A DNA stretch of 64,000 bases from Nigerium sp. (GCA_016711325.1 JADJTH010000008.1:806001-870000); one strand, 5' to 3'. Shown: positions 1 to 11,379, numbered from the stretch's first letter. The notes: generated by a model not told the origin, from the letters alone. Translations and numbers: made by a program.

Positions 1-197
1 ACCGCGCCCCCCACCTGCTGGGTCGGGGAGTCCGGCGTCCGCAGCTCGGGATGTCGATCCTCGAGCGCCGCCAGCTCCTCCATAAGGCCGTCGAAGCGGG
101 CGTCCGTCAGGTCGGGTGCGTCCAGCACGTAGTACTGGAAGCGGGCGTCGTTGATCAGCTGAGCCAGCTCGGCGTGCCGCGTACGGGGGTCGATCAC
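1..197 (-). CDS. ligA: NAD-dependent DNA ligase LigA, N-terminal fragment (cut by window edge)
   Basis: NAD+-dependent DNA ligase seals nicks during replication and repair. Only the first 65 codons lie in the window. They read like the Ia subdomain that binds NAD+: the segment YYVLDAPDLTDARFD, then HPEL and TPDSPTQQVGG, all diagnostic of LigA. The start is a GTG at 197. A TAGATT box ends 6 nt before it, so the transcript may be leaderless. The gene lies just downstream of the MetE-like gene on the same strand, the same neighbourhood as mycobacterial ligA. The rest of the protein lies left of the window. Confidence 0.9.
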   Translation of the reverse strand, partial: MIDPRTRHAELAQLINDARFQYYVLDAPDLTDARFDGLMEELAALEDRHPELRTPDSPTQQVGGA

Positions 198-203
198 CGG
201 GCA

Positions 204-209
204 AATCTA
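204..209 (-). promoter_or_regulatory. Putative leaderless -10 box for ligA
   Basis: On the minus strand TAGATT is followed by 6 nt and then the GTG start of ligA. This is the spacing expected when transcription starts at the start codon itself. No convincing -35 is visible. There is no Shine-Dalgarno sequence in the short gap, which fits a leaderless message. Confidence 0.4.
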
Positions 210-221
210 GCGTGACCGCAA

Positions 222-1199
222 TCAGCGGTGGAGGGCGTCGTCCAGCCGATCGGCGACCACGGTCAACCTCCGCAGCAGCGCGGACGCCTCGGACGGGCGC
301 CAGCCCGCGAGGCCGCAGGCAGGCGTGAGCACGACGCGTTCGCTCAGCATCGGGCCGAGCTCCAACGGCAGCAGCGCGTCCCGCACACGCCGGGTCAGCG
401 CGTCAGCCGACAGTGCCGGGGCGTCGCCCGGGGACGCCGTGGGTGCGCACCCCAGCCAGAGGTCGCGCCCGCGCTCCATCGCCGCGCCCAGGACGTCCCA
501 GTCGGCGGGGGTGATGAGCGATTGGTCGAGCGCGACCCCCGACAGTCCCGGGCCGTGCTCGCCGAGGAGGAGGTCCACATCGAGCCCGGGCGCGCAGCAG
601 TGCAGCACGTCGCCGCCCAGGCCCGCGAGCAGCGCGACGGCCTCGGGCCGGTCCACCGAGCGGTGTCGGAAGAAGCCGCCCTCGGTGGGCACCGCGCCGG
701 CCAGCACCGCGGGCAGCGACGGCTCGTCGACCTGCAGCGTCACCGACACGCCGGGCAGCCGTCGCTCGATCCCGGACACCAGGTCGCGTACGCCGGACCC
801 CAGCGACTGCGCCAGGTCGCGGCGCGCCACCCGGTCGCCGAGCACGCGTCCGCCGAACGGCAGCAGGGTGGCGGAGGCGAGCGTCCACGGCCCGGCGACC
901 GCCACCTTGAGCTGCCCGGTCAGCCCCTGGGCGTTCTCCTCCAATACATCCAGGTCGTCGCGCAGGGCCGCGCGTGCCCGACGCTGGTCGATGCCGGGAG
1001 CCGCGGCGAGCTTCCACGCTCCGGCGTCCAGGCCGGCGCCGATGCCTTCGCACAGGCCCAGCGCGCGACCGACCATGCCCGCCCACGGCCCGCGCGCGGG
1101 GAACTCCGGAAGCCAGGGCACCGATACCGACTCCAGCGCCAGCCGGACGCCGGCGCCCACGTCGGTGCCGGGCAACGAACCGACGCCGGACGTCCTCAC
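222..1199 (-). CDS. MetE C-terminal-domain-like protein (cobalamin-independent methionine synthase family)
   Basis: 325-residue protein related to the C-terminal, zinc-binding half of cobalamin-independent methionine synthase. It resembles the actinobacterial proteins found between mnmA and ligA (mycobacterial Rv3015c type). Visible marks are the N-terminal TSGVGSLPG, a central VDEPSLP and a CCAPG segment (DVLHCCAPG), which supplies likely metal-binding cysteines. It is far shorter than full MetE and lacks the N-terminal folate half, so it is probably not a classical methionine synthase; its real substrate is unknown. The GTG start at 1199 overlaps the mnmA stop by 4 bp (GTGA), so the two genes are translationally coupled. 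An open frame continues upstream inside mnmA but is not a credible start. Confidence 0.75.
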   Translation of the reverse strand: MRTSGVGSLPGTDVGAGVRLALESVSVPWLPEFPARGPWAGMVGRALGLCEGIGAGLDAGAWKLAAAPGIDQRRARAALRDDLDVLEENAQGLTGQLKVAVAGPWTLASATLLPFGGRVLGDRVARRDLAQSLGSGVRDLVSGIERRLPGVSVTLQVDEPSLPAVLAGAVPTEGGFFRHRSVDRPEAVALLAGLGGDVLHCCAPGLDVDLLLGEHGPGLSGVALDQSLITPADWDVLGAAMERGRDLWLGCAPTASPGDAPALSADALTRRVRDALLPLELGPMLSERVVLTPACGLAGWRPSEASALLRRLTVVADRLDDALHR

Positions 1200-2269
1200 G
1201 CCGCGCTCGCGATCGTGGCGGCGCCGACGACGAGGTCGCCGTCGTAGAGCACGGCGGCCTGACCAGGGGCGATGCCCTCGGCGGAGGCGTCCAGGTCGAC
1301 CCGGACACCGTCCGCGTCCGCCGCGATCGCGCACGGCATCGCCGCGCCGTGGGCACGCACCTGCACCAGCCCGCGCCAACGTCCCAGTCGCGGCTCGGCG
1401 ACCGCCCAGGTCGGCCGAATGGCCTCGATCGCGGAGACGGCCAGTCCCTCGCGGGGGCCGACCGTCACCGTGTTGGTCGCCGGCGAGATGCCCAGCACGT
1501 AGCGGGGGCGTCCGTCGGTCGCCGGGACGCCGAGCCGCAGACCCCTGCGCTGGCCGACCGTGAACTGGTGGTGGCCCGCGTGCCGGCCCACGACGGTGCC
1601 GGCGGTGTCGACGATCGTCCCGTCCCGCTCGCCCAGGGCGCGGGTGAGGAAGCCGGCCGTGTCGCCGTCGGAGATGAAACAGATGTCGTGGCTGTCCGGC
1701 TTGGCCGCCACCCGCAGGCCCAGCGCCGCGGCCTCGGCACGCACCTGCGGCTTCTCGGTGCCGTACAACGGGAACAGCGAGCGGCGCAGCTGCTCCTGGG
1801 TGAGGACGCCGAGCACATAGCTCTGATCCTTGGCGGCGTCCGCGGCGCGGTAGAGCCGCGCCTCGTCGTCGGCCCAGTCCAGACGGGCGTAATGACCGGT
1901 CGCGACGGCGTCGAAGCCGAGCGCCAGGCCGCGGTCGAGCACCGCCGCGAACTTGATCTTCTCGTTGCAGCGCAGACACGGGTTCGGCGTCCGTCCGGCC
2001 GCGTACTCGGCGACGAAGTTCTCGACGACATCGCAGTGAAAGCGCTCGGAGAAGTCCCACACGTAGAACGGGATCCCGAGCACGTCGGCGACCCGGCGGG
2101 CGTCCTGGGCGTCCTCCAGCGAGCAGCAGCCGCGCGAGCCCGACCGGTACGCCTCGGGGTGACGGTTGAGCGCGAGGTGGACGCCGACCACCTCGTGCCC
2201 GTCTGCGACCAGGCGCGCGGCAGCGACGGAGGAGTCGACTCCCCCGGACATGGCCACCAGAACACGCAC
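1196..2269 (-). CDS. mnmA: tRNA-specific 2-thiouridylase MnmA
   Basis: Installs the 2-thio group on U34 of tRNA Glu, Gln and Lys, using sulfur relayed from a cysteine desulfurase. The 357-residue protein has the N-terminal PP-loop ATP-binding motif SGGVDSS, the cysteine motif NPCLRCNEKIKF, the sequence TGHYAR, and the second catalytic cysteine in SHDICFI. Length is normal for the family. The ATG at 2269 gives the expected MRVLVAMSGGVDSS start. The cysteine desulfurase gene that probably feeds it lies 226 bp upstream on the same strand, and the MetE-like gene overlaps its 3' end. Confidence 0.95.
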   Translation of the reverse strand: MRVLVAMSGGVDSSVAAARLVADGHEVVGVHLALNRHPEAYRSGSRGCCSLEDAQDARRVADVLGIPFYVWDFSERFHCDVVENFVAEYAAGRTPNPCLRCNEKIKFAAVLDRGLALGFDAVATGHYARLDWADDEARLYRAADAAKDQSYVLGVLTQEQLRRSLFPLYGTEKPQVRAEAAALGLRVAAKPDSHDICFISDGDTAGFLTRALGERDGTIVDTAGTVVGRHAGHHQFTVGQRRGLRLGVPATDGRPRYVLGISPATNTVTVGPREGLAVSAIEAIRPTWAVAEPRLGRWRGLVQVRAHGAAMPCAIAADADGVRVDLDASAEGIAPGQAAVLYDGDLVVGAATIASAA

Positions 2270-2311
2270 CCGTCGATTCTACGGGCTGGGTGGGATGACC
2301 GGACGTTGGGC

Positions 2312-2356
2312 GCTCACTGGTCGCCTACGACCACTGATCCCCGGGAATTGATCATC
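2312..2356 (+). repeat. Solo end of an IS982-type element (insertion-sequence scar)
   Basis: These 45 bp match the transposase-3' end of the intact IS982 element at 44085-45135, with about five differences including a 2 bp length change. The segment encodes SLVAYDH plus a stop, against SLIAYDH plus a stop in the intact copy, and ends in the same GGGAATTGATCATC. Similarity stops at both edges and no other transposase sequence is visible nearby, so this is a decayed remnant. Its orientation is opposite to the intact element. Confidence 0.7.
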
Positions 2357-2495
2357 CAACCGAGGTGTATCGCGATGAGGGCGAAGCCGCGCCCCGAACC
2401 CGATCCACCATCCCCAGCATCGGCTATCACTGCGCACCCGGCCTCCGGCTCGATCGGTCCGTGTACGACCTCGGCGGCGGCGCGTCGCGGCCCGA

Positions 2496-3656
2496 TCACG
2501 CAGGACCGTACGCCGCGCGGGCGCGGGCGACGGCGTCCGGCCATGCGGCCAGCACCGCCTCGACGTCGGCAACCGTCGTCGCGTGGCCGAACGAGAAACG
2601 CACGGACGCGGAGGCGTCCGCCTCGCTGCGCCCCATCGCCAGCAGCACGTCGCTCGGCTGGTGCACGCCGGCCGTGCACGCCGACCCGGTGGAGCAGTCG
2701 ATGCCCGCCGCGTCCAGCAGGAACAACACGTCGTCGGCGCGCGTCCCCGGCACCGTGACGTGGCAGATCGCCGGGCTCACCGCTCCCGGCCCGGACGGCC
2801 CGTTGACCCGGACGCCTGCCGCACCCGTCAGGCCGGCCGCCAGCCGCGCGCGAAGCGCCCCCAGCCGCGCCCTCTCCGAGGCCAACGCCGCCACGCATTC
2901 CGCCGCCGCCACCGCGAACCCGGCGGCCAGCGCCACCGGCACCGTGCCCGAACGCAGCGTCCGCTCCTGCCCGCCGCCGTGACTGACGGTGGCGAGCGGG
3001 GCGTCCCGGCGCACCACCAGAGCCCCGACGCCAACCGGGCCGCCCACCTTGTGGGCCGACAGCGTCATCGCATCCAGCCCCGAGGCCGCGAACGACACCG
3101 GCAGGTGGCCGAGCGCCTGCACCGCGTCGCTGTGCACCCGGACGCCGGCGCGCCGGCACGCCTCGACCACGACGCCGAGCGGTTGCACCGCCCCGGTCTC
3201 GTTGTTGACCCACATCACCGACGCCCAGGCCACGCGCTCGTCCAGCGAGTCGAGCGCCGCGCCGGTCACCAGGCCCTCGGCGTCCACGCCGAGCCAGACC
3301 GCGCGTGCCCCCAGTGCCCGCACGCTCTGCGCGATCGCAGGGTGCTCCACCGTCGAGGCAGCGACGAACGGACGCCCCTCGCCGGCCCCCCAACCGGCGC
3401 CGCCCGCGATCACGAGGTTGTCCGCCTCCGTCCCCCCCGAGGTGAAGACGACCTCGGCCGGGAGCGCGCCCACGGCGTCCGCGAGTTGCTCGCGAGCGTT
3501 CTCCAGGATCGCGCGAGCACGGCGTCCGGACGCATGCAACGAGCTGGGGTTGCCCACCGCCTCCCACGCTCCCCGCACGGCCGCCGCGGCCGACGGACGC
3601 AGCGCGCTGGACGCGGCGTGGTCGACGTAGTGCCGTGCGAAGCCGGACGATGCCAT
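2496..3656 (-). CDS. Cysteine desulfurase (NifS/IscS family)
   Basis: PLP enzyme that takes sulfur from cysteine as an enzyme-bound persulfide, feeding tRNA thiolation and possibly Fe-S cluster assembly. The 386-residue protein starts MASSGFARHYVDHAASSALRP, has the TSGGTEADN PLP-binding segment, the Schiff-base lysine in LSAHKVGGP, and the mobile-loop catalytic cysteine in STGSACTAG. I chose the ATG at 3656 because it places the YVDHAA motif at the usual N-terminal position. The frame stays open upstream without family similarity. It sits upstream of mnmA, as in other actinobacteria, which supports a role as MnmA sulfur donor. Confidence 0.9.
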   Translation of the reverse strand: MASSGFARHYVDHAASSALRPSAAAAVRGAWEAVGNPSSLHASGRRARAILENAREQLADAVGALPAEVVFTSGGTEADNLVIAGGAGWGAGEGRPFVAASTVEHPAIAQSVRALGARAVWLGVDAEGLVTGAALDSLDERVAWASVMWVNNETGAVQPLGVVVEACRRAGVRVHSDAVQALGHLPVSFAASGLDAMTLSAHKVGGPVGVGALVVRRDAPLATVSHGGGQERTLRSGTVPVALAAGFAVAAAECVAALASERARLGALRARLAAGLTGAAGVRVNGPSGPGAVSPAICHVTVPGTRADDVLFLLDAAGIDCSTGSACTAGVHQPSDVLLAMGRSEADASASVRFSFGHATTVADVEAVLAAWPDAVARARAAYGPA

Positions 3657-3708
3657 GGACAAACCCTCCGTGAGACTCGGCCGCTCGAGGCTGGGCGCGG
3701 TGGCATCG

Positions 3709-3798
3709 AGCATAACGAGCGCCCGCCGCGGAGAGGCCACCGCGGACGCGCCGACCATGCGACCCGAGGTGCATCCGGTACCCGCGGTGCGCCATAAT
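3709..3798. promoter_or_regulatory. Divergent promoter region between cysteine desulfurase and glgX
   Basis: The 205 bp gap separates two divergent genes. On the minus strand TATGCT (3709-3714) can be a -10 box for the desulfurase. On the plus strand CATAAT (3793-3798) can be a -10 box for glgX. No good -35 hexamers are seen, so both assignments are tentative. Confidence 0.25.
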
Positions 3799-3861
3799 GG
3801 CCCGGCTTGCTCCGGACTTGCCTCAAGCCCGGCCCTCGGACGAATCCTGGAAAGTGACAAC

Positions 3862-5976
<2,115 letters not shown>

Positions 5977-5998
5977 TGCGGCGGACGTGACCGTGCAG

Positions 5999-6004
5999 TA
6001 GCGT
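5999..6004 (+). promoter_or_regulatory. Putative leaderless -10 box for glgE
   Basis: TAGCGT ends 7 nt before the GTG start of glgE and no Shine-Dalgarno sequence intervenes. This suggests an internal promoter that can drive glgE-mak-glgB separately from glgX. The -35 region is weak. Confidence 0.35.
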
Positions 6005-6011
6005 AGGCGCC

Positions 6012-8060
6012 GTGACGCAGAGCAAACTGACCCAGCCCTCGCCCCCCTCCCACACCGGCAATGGCGCCGACGTCCCGGTCGACCTGAGCGCGACGACGAC
6101 CGTCGTGCGTGGGATCGGGCGCATTCCCGTGACGAAGGTGTCCCCCGTGATCGAAGGCGGCGCCTATCCGGCCAAGGCCACCGTGGGCGAACTGATTCCC
6201 GTCCGCGCCAAGGTCTTCCGCGAGGGCCACGATGCGGTCAACGCGTCGGTGATCCTCACCGATCCCGCGGGTAACCAGACGCGCCACGACATGACGCCGC
6301 TGCCGCCCGCCGGCCTCGACCAGTGGGAGGCGTGGGTTCGCCCGGACGCCGAGGGTTCCTGGACGTTCCGGGTCGAGGGCTGGTCCGATCCGTGGGGCAC
6401 CTGGTTGCACAACGCCCAGGCCAAGCTGCCCGCAGCCGTCGACATCGAACTCGTGTGCCTCGAGGGCCGCGACCTCTTCGAGCGCACCGCAGCGGCCGCC
6501 GACGAGGCCGGCGATCCGATCCAGGCGTCCATTCTGCGCGCCACCGCGCAACTGCTGATCCCGCAGCGTCCCGCCGAAGACCTGCTCGACGTGGCCAATG
6601 GCACCGGCCTGGCGAAGGCGATGCGCAAGTACGGCCCGCGCGAACTGATCTCGCCCACCGCCGACTTCCCGATCTTCGTCGACCGCAAGAAGGCATTGTT
6701 CGCGTCCTGGTACGAGTTCTTCCCGCGCAGCGAGGGGGCGACCTACGACGCCGCCACCGACACCTGGACGTCCGGCACCTTCGACTCCTGCCACCGCCGG
6801 CTGGAGGAGGTCGCTGCCATGGGCTTCGATGTCGTCTACTTCCCGCCGGTCCACCCCATCGGCGCCGCGTACAAGAAGGGCAAGAACAACACCCTCGACG
6901 CCACCGACAAGGACCCCGGTTCCCCGTGGGCGGTCGGCAGCCCCGCCGGCGGCCATGACGCGATCCACCCCGACCTCGGCGACTGGGAGTCCTTCGACCG
7001 TCTGGTGGCCAGGGCCACCGAACTCGGCCTGGAGGTCGCGCTCGATTTCGCGCTGCAGGCCTCGCCCGATCACCCGTGGGTGATCGAGCACCCGCAATGG
7101 TTCACCACCCGCATCGACGGCACCATCGCCTACGCCGAGAACCCGCCGAAGAAGTACCAGGACATCTACCCGATCAACTTCGACAACGATCCCGAGGGCA
7201 TCTACAACGAGGTGCTCCGCGTCCTGAGGTTGTGGATGGCCCACGGCGTGCGGATCTTCCGCGTCGACAACCCGCACACCAAACCGGTGCAGTTCTGGGG
7301 CTGGATCTTCGACCAGATCCGCGCGACCGACCCCGACGTGATCTTCTTCGCCGAGGCCTTCACCAAGCCAGAAATGATGCACGCGCTCGGCAAGGTGGGG
7401 TTCCACACCTCGTACACCTACTTCACCTGGCGGGTCAGCAAGGCCGAGATCGAGGAGTACATGTACGAGTTGTCGCGCGACACCGACTCGTTCTACCGCC
7501 CGAACTTCTTCGTCAACACCCCCGACATCCTGCCGTTCCACCTGCAATCGGGTAACCCGGCGATCTTCTCGATCCGCGCGATCCTCGCGGCGATGCTGTC
7601 GCCGGCCTGGGGCGTGTACGCGGGCTTCGAATTGTTCGAGTACGAGGCGCTGGCTCCGGGACGTGAGGAGTACCTGAACTCCGAGAAGTACGAGTACCGG
7701 CCCCGCGACTTCGAGGCTCAGCCGAACCTGAACATGCTGATGGGACGACTCAACGAGGTCCGTCTGGCGCACCCGGCCCTGCAGCAGCTTCGCCAGATCG
7801 ACTTCCACCTCGCGCTGGACGACCAACTGCTCGCGTTCAGCAAGACCGACGGCGACGACCGCGTGGTCGTCATCGTGTCGCTGGATCCCGACAACACCGT
7901 CGAGACCGAAGTGCATCTCGACCTGACGAAGCTCGGCCTCCCCGCCGATGCGCCGCTGCCGGTGCGCGACGAGCTGACCGGCGCGACGTTCACCTGGGGT
8001 GCACGCAACTTCGTCCGGTTGAACCCGGCCCAGCCCGCGCACATCCTCGCGGTGCTGTAG
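6012..8060 (+). CDS. glgE: Alpha-1,4-glucan:maltose-1-phosphate maltosyltransferase GlgE
   Basis: GH13_3 enzyme that transfers maltosyl units from alpha-maltose 1-phosphate to growing alpha-1,4-glucan in the cytoplasm. The 682-residue protein shows the family N-terminal domain (GRIPVTKVSPVIEGG), the long helical insertion, and the barrel. By codon count the nucleophile is Asp419 in RIFRVDNPHTKPV and the acid/base is Glu448 in FFAEAFTKPEMM. The RVDNPHTKPV form is the GlgE hallmark, distinct from debranching and branching enzymes. The following gene, mak, makes its substrate, and glgB branches its product. The start is a GTG at 6012, 35 bp after glgX. Confidence 0.95.
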   Translation: MTQSKLTQPSPPSHTGNGADVPVDLSATTTVVRGIGRIPVTKVSPVIEGGAYPAKATVGELIPVRAKVFREGHDAVNASVILTDPAGNQTRHDMTPLPPAGLDQWEAWVRPDAEGSWTFRVEGWSDPWGTWLHNAQAKLPAAVDIELVCLEGRDLFERTAAAADEAGDPIQASILRATAQLLIPQRPAEDLLDVANGTGLAKAMRKYGPRELISPTADFPIFVDRKKALFASWYEFFPRSEGATYDAATDTWTSGTFDSCHRRLEEVAAMGFDVVYFPPVHPIGAAYKKGKNNTLDATDKDPGSPWAVGSPAGGHDAIHPDLGDWESFDRLVARATELGLEVALDFALQASPDHPWVIEHPQWFTTRIDGTIAYAENPPKKYQDIYPINFDNDPEGIYNEVLRVLRLWMAHGVRIFRVDNPHTKPVQFWGWIFDQIRATDPDVIFFAEAFTKPEMMHALGKVGFHTSYTYFTWRVSKAEIEEYMYELSRDTDSFYRPNFFVNTPDILPFHLQSGNPAIFSIRAILAAMLSPAWGVYAGFELFEYEALAPGREEYLNSEKYEYRPRDFEAQPNLNMLMGRLNEVRLAHPALQQLRQIDFHLALDDQLLAFSKTDGDDRVVVIVSLDPDNTVETEVHLDLTKLGLPADAPLPVRDELTGATFTWGARNFVRLNPAQPAHILAVL

Positions 8061-8073
8061 CGGTTCCGCACCC

Positions 8074-9339
8074 GTGGACGAGATCCTCAACGTCGCCTGG
8101 ATGCACCACCTCGAGGCGGTTCGCTGGTTCGGCGGTAAGGGTGCCGGCGCACGCATCGTGCGCCGGCACCCCCTCCCCGACCACACTCCAGCGGGGGTGT
8201 GCCCGCGCGTGCGCAGCGAGATCGCGACGCTCGCCTATCCGGACGGGCGCAGCGAGTACTACCACCTTCTCGTGGCGCTCCGACCGGCGGACGCCCCTGC
8301 GTGCGGCCCCGTGCTCGGCACCGAGGCCGACGCCGACGGCCGGCTCATGCAGGTGAGAGACGCGGCGACCGATGCGGAGGCCCTCGCGGCGTTCGTCGCC
8401 GCCACCGCTCCCGCTTTGGCCGGGCGTCCGGTCGGGGTGTGGGCGGGCGAGCAGTCGAACACCACGCTCACCGTCGGCCCCGACGACCTGTACAAGCTGT
8501 TCCGGCGCATCGAACCCGGCCCGAACCTGGACGCCGAGGTGCTGCTCGCGCTGGCGGGCGGCCCGGTGCCCGCGGTGCGCGGACGCCTCACCGGCGCCTG
8601 GCCCGACGGGGAGGTGACCGATCTCGGTCTGGTCCTCGAGCGAATTCCCGACGCCACGGACGGATGGGACATGGCTACCGCGGCCTGCGTGTCCGGCGAG
8701 GACTTCACCGGGCGGGCGCGCGAACTCGGCGCTTCGCTCCGGGCCACGCACGCCCTGCTGGCCGGCGCGTTCGGCGTCCGGACGGTCGAGGGCGGCCGCA
8801 TCGGCGCGCTCATGAGCCAACGCCTGGACGCCGCGGTGGACGCCGTGCCTCGTCTCGCCGCACCCGCCGCCGTGCTGCGGCGCGCCTTCGATGCGGTGGG
8901 CGAGGGCATGGTGGAGGTGCAGCGGATCCACGGCGACTTCCATCTCGGCCAGACCCTGCATTCGACTCACGGCTGGACGCTCATCGACTTCGAGGGCGAA
9001 CCCGCCAAGACGGCGGCCGAGCGCCGCGCCTTCGACTCGCCCTGGCGCGACGTCGCCGGCATGGTGCGGTCATTCGACTATGCCCGCAGCGCCCACGCGC
9101 GGCCGTCCGGCGCCGATGCAAGACGTTGGGCCGATGACGCCCGCGATGCGTTCCTGGATGGCTACTGTGGTCCTCATCACACACCGAGCACTCTCCTCGG
9201 GGCGTACGTGATCGACAAAGCCGTCTACGAAGTGGTGTACGAAGTGCGAAACAGACCCGACTGGGTCGCAATCCCGATGAGGGCGATCGACGAGGCGGCC
9301 GCCACTTCCGCTTCCTCAATTCCCACCGACAAGGAGTAA
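8074..9339 (+). CDS. mak: Maltokinase
   Basis: ATP-dependent phosphorylation of maltose to maltose 1-phosphate, the donor for GlgE. At 421 residues it has the N-terminal cap-like region with WFGGKGAGARI, and an aminoglycoside-phosphotransferase-like kinase core with the catalytic loop RIHGDFHLGQTL followed by the Mg-binding IDFEGEPA, as in Pep2/Mak proteins. It starts with GTG at 8074, 13 bp after glgE. Its stop TAA directly follows the AAGGAG sequence that serves as ribosome-binding site for glgB. It is a stand-alone kinase, not fused to trehalose synthase. Confidence 0.9.
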   Translation: MDEILNVAWMHHLEAVRWFGGKGAGARIVRRHPLPDHTPAGVCPRVRSEIATLAYPDGRSEYYHLLVALRPADAPACGPVLGTEADADGRLMQVRDAATDAEALAAFVAATAPALAGRPVGVWAGEQSNTTLTVGPDDLYKLFRRIEPGPNLDAEVLLALAGGPVPAVRGRLTGAWPDGEVTDLGLVLERIPDATDGWDMATAACVSGEDFTGRARELGASLRATHALLAGAFGVRTVEGGRIGALMSQRLDAAVDAVPRLAAPAAVLRRAFDAVGEGMVEVQRIHGDFHLGQTLHSTHGWTLIDFEGEPAKTAAERRAFDSPWRDVAGMVRSFDYARSAHARPSGADARRWADDARDAFLDGYCGPHHTPSTLLGAYVIDKAVYEVVYEVRNRPDWVAIPMRAIDEAAATSASSIPTDKE

Positions 9340-9341
9340 CC

Positions 9342-11285
9342 ATGGCACACGACCCGTTCGGCGGACTGACCGGCTGGGATCTCGAAGGGTTCCACAACGG
9401 CGGTGACACCGAGCTTTGGAAGCGCCTGGGCGCGCACGTCGTGACCCTTCACGACGACGAGCGCGGAGAGATCACCGGCACCCGCTTCACCGTATGGGCC
9501 CCGAACGCGCACGAGGTGCGCATCAACGCCGACTTCAACTGGTGGACAGGCGACGTCATGCAGCGCATTCCCGGTACCGGGGTGTGGGGCTTGTTCGTCG
9601 AGGGCGTGGGCGACGGCACGCTGTACAAGTTCAACATCCTCGGTGCCGACGGGCAGTGGCACGAGAAGATCGATCCCATGGCCTTCTTCGCCGAGCAGGC
9701 GCCGGCCAACAGCTCGATCGTCTACACCAGCCAGTTCGGCTGGGGTGACGGCGACTGGATGGAGGAGCGCAAGGGGCGCAACTTCCAGAAGGAGCCCATG
9801 AGCGTCTACGAGGTGCATCTGGGCAGCTGGCGCAAGGGCAAGACCTACCTCGAGCTCGCCGACGAACTCGTCGAGTACGTCACCTGGCAGGGCTTCACGC
9901 ACGTCGAGTTCATGCCCGTCACCGAGCATCCCTTCGAGCCGTCCTGGGGCTACCAGGTCACGAACTACTTCGCCCCGCAGTCGCGCCTCGGACGCCCCGA
10001 CGAGTTGCGCTACCTGATCGACCGGCTGCACCAGGCCGGCATCGGCGTCATCCTCGACTGGGTTCCCGGCCACTTCCCCAAGGACGCCTTCGCGCTGGGC
10101 CGCTTCGACGGCACCGCCCTGTACGAGCACGCCGATCCGCGTCAGGGCGAGCACATGGACTGGGGCACCTACATCTTCAACTACGGACGCAACGAGGTGA
10201 AGAGCTTCCTGGTCTCCAACGCCCTCTACTGGGTGACGGAGTTCCACATCGACGCCCTGCGCGTGGACGCCGTGGCGTCCATGCTCTACCTCGACTACAG
10301 CCGCGAAGAGGGCCAGTGGGTGCCGAACGAGTTCGGCGGCAACCACAACCTCGAGGCCATCGACTTCCTGCGCTACGTGAACCGGCACCTGTACGAGCGC
10401 GTGCCGGGCGTGACGATGATCGCCGAGGAGTCCACGTCGTTCGGCGGCGTGACCCAGCCCACCAACCTGGGCGGGCTCGGGTTCGGCTTCAAGTGGAACA
10501 TGGGCTGGATGAACGACTCGCTGCGCTACCTCGCGCTCGAGCCGGTCTACCGGCAGTGGCACCACCACGAGATGACGTTCGCGATGGTCTACCAGTACAG
10601 CGAGAACTTCGTCCTGCCGATCAGCCACGACGAGGTCGTGCACGGCAAGGGTTCGATGATCAACAAGATCCCGCAGGACGCCTGGCGTCAGTTCGCGACC
10701 CTGCGCGCGTTCTACAGCTTCATGTGGGCGTTCCCGGGCAAGCAGTTGCTGTTCATGGGCCAGGAGTTCGGGCAGCGTTCCGAGTTCAACGAGGCCGTCA
10801 GCCTCGAATGGTGGGTGTCGGATCTGTGGGGCCACAACGGCCTTCAGCGCCTGGTGAAGGACCTCAACGACCTGTACACCTCGCATCCGGCACTGTGGCG
10901 GCTGGACAACGACCCGTACGGGTTCCAGTGGATCAACGCCGACGACGCCAGCCGGAACACCTACAGCTGGGTGCGGCGCGACAATGACGGCCAGCAGATC
11001 GCCGTCGTCGTCAACTTCAGCTCCGAGCCGTGGTACGACTACGAAATCGGGCTGCCGGCCGCCGGGCGTTGGAGCGAGATCTTCAACTCCGACTCGACGC
11101 ACTACGACGGTTCGGGCATCGGCAACTTCGGCGGCGTGGACGCCCACGAGGCCGAGTGGGGCGCCTTCCCGGCACGCGCGACCGTGCAGGTTCCGCCGCT
11201 GGGTGCGGTGTTCTTCCGCTTGGAGGAGGCCGATGAGGTCGCGCCGAAGCGCGCGGTCGAAGACGACCTGGGGGCGTCCGCCTGA
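9342..11285 (+). CDS. glgB: 1,4-alpha-glucan branching enzyme GlgB
   Basis: Introduces alpha-1,6 branches into the glucan made by GlgE. The 647-residue protein has the CBM48 domain (GTRFTVWAPNAHEVRI), the GH13_9 barrel, Asp309 in DALRVDAVASMLY as nucleophile, Glu362 in MIAEESTSF as acid/base, and LPISHDEVVHGKGS with the third acidic residue. It lacks the extra N1 domain of some enterobacterial and mycobacterial forms, so it is a shorter type. AAGGAG at 9331-9336 lies 5 nt upstream of the ATG. It is the last gene of the operon, followed by a strong terminator. Confidence 0.95.
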   Translation: MAHDPFGGLTGWDLEGFHNGGDTELWKRLGAHVVTLHDDERGEITGTRFTVWAPNAHEVRINADFNWWTGDVMQRIPGTGVWGLFVEGVGDGTLYKFNILGADGQWHEKIDPMAFFAEQAPANSSIVYTSQFGWGDGDWMEERKGRNFQKEPMSVYEVHLGSWRKGKTYLELADELVEYVTWQGFTHVEFMPVTEHPFEPSWGYQVTNYFAPQSRLGRPDELRYLIDRLHQAGIGVILDWVPGHFPKDAFALGRFDGTALYEHADPRQGEHMDWGTYIFNYGRNEVKSFLVSNALYWVTEFHIDALRVDAVASMLYLDYSREEGQWVPNEFGGNHNLEAIDFLRYVNRHLYERVPGVTMIAEESTSFGGVTQPTNLGGLGFGFKWNMGWMNDSLRYLALEPVYRQWHHHEMTFAMVYQYSENFVLPISHDEVVHGKGSMINKIPQDAWRQFATLRAFYSFMWAFPGKQLLFMGQEFGQRSEFNEAVSLEWWVSDLWGHNGLQRLVKDLNDLYTSHPALWRLDNDPYGFQWINADDASRNTYSWVRRDNDGQQIAVVVNFSSEPWYDYEIGLPAAGRWSEIFNSDSTHYDGSGIGNFGGVDAHEAEWGAFPARATVQVPPLGAVFFRLEEADEVAPKRAVEDDLGASA

Positions 11286-11303
11286 TCGGCGTCCGTCTCG
11301 GTG

Positions 11304-11340
11304 AACGGGCCGGGCACTCACCTGAGTGCCCGGCCCGTTT
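11304..11340. terminator. Bidirectional terminator after the glg operon
   Basis: A perfect 17 bp inverted repeat reads AACGGGCCGGGCACTCA, then a very short loop, then its complement, followed by TTT. It lies between two convergent genes (glgB and the thioredoxin-TPR gene), so it can serve both. Confidence 0.85.
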
Positions 11341-11379
11341 CGTCGTGTCGGCGCCGGCGCGGTCCGCCCCGCGTGAGGC

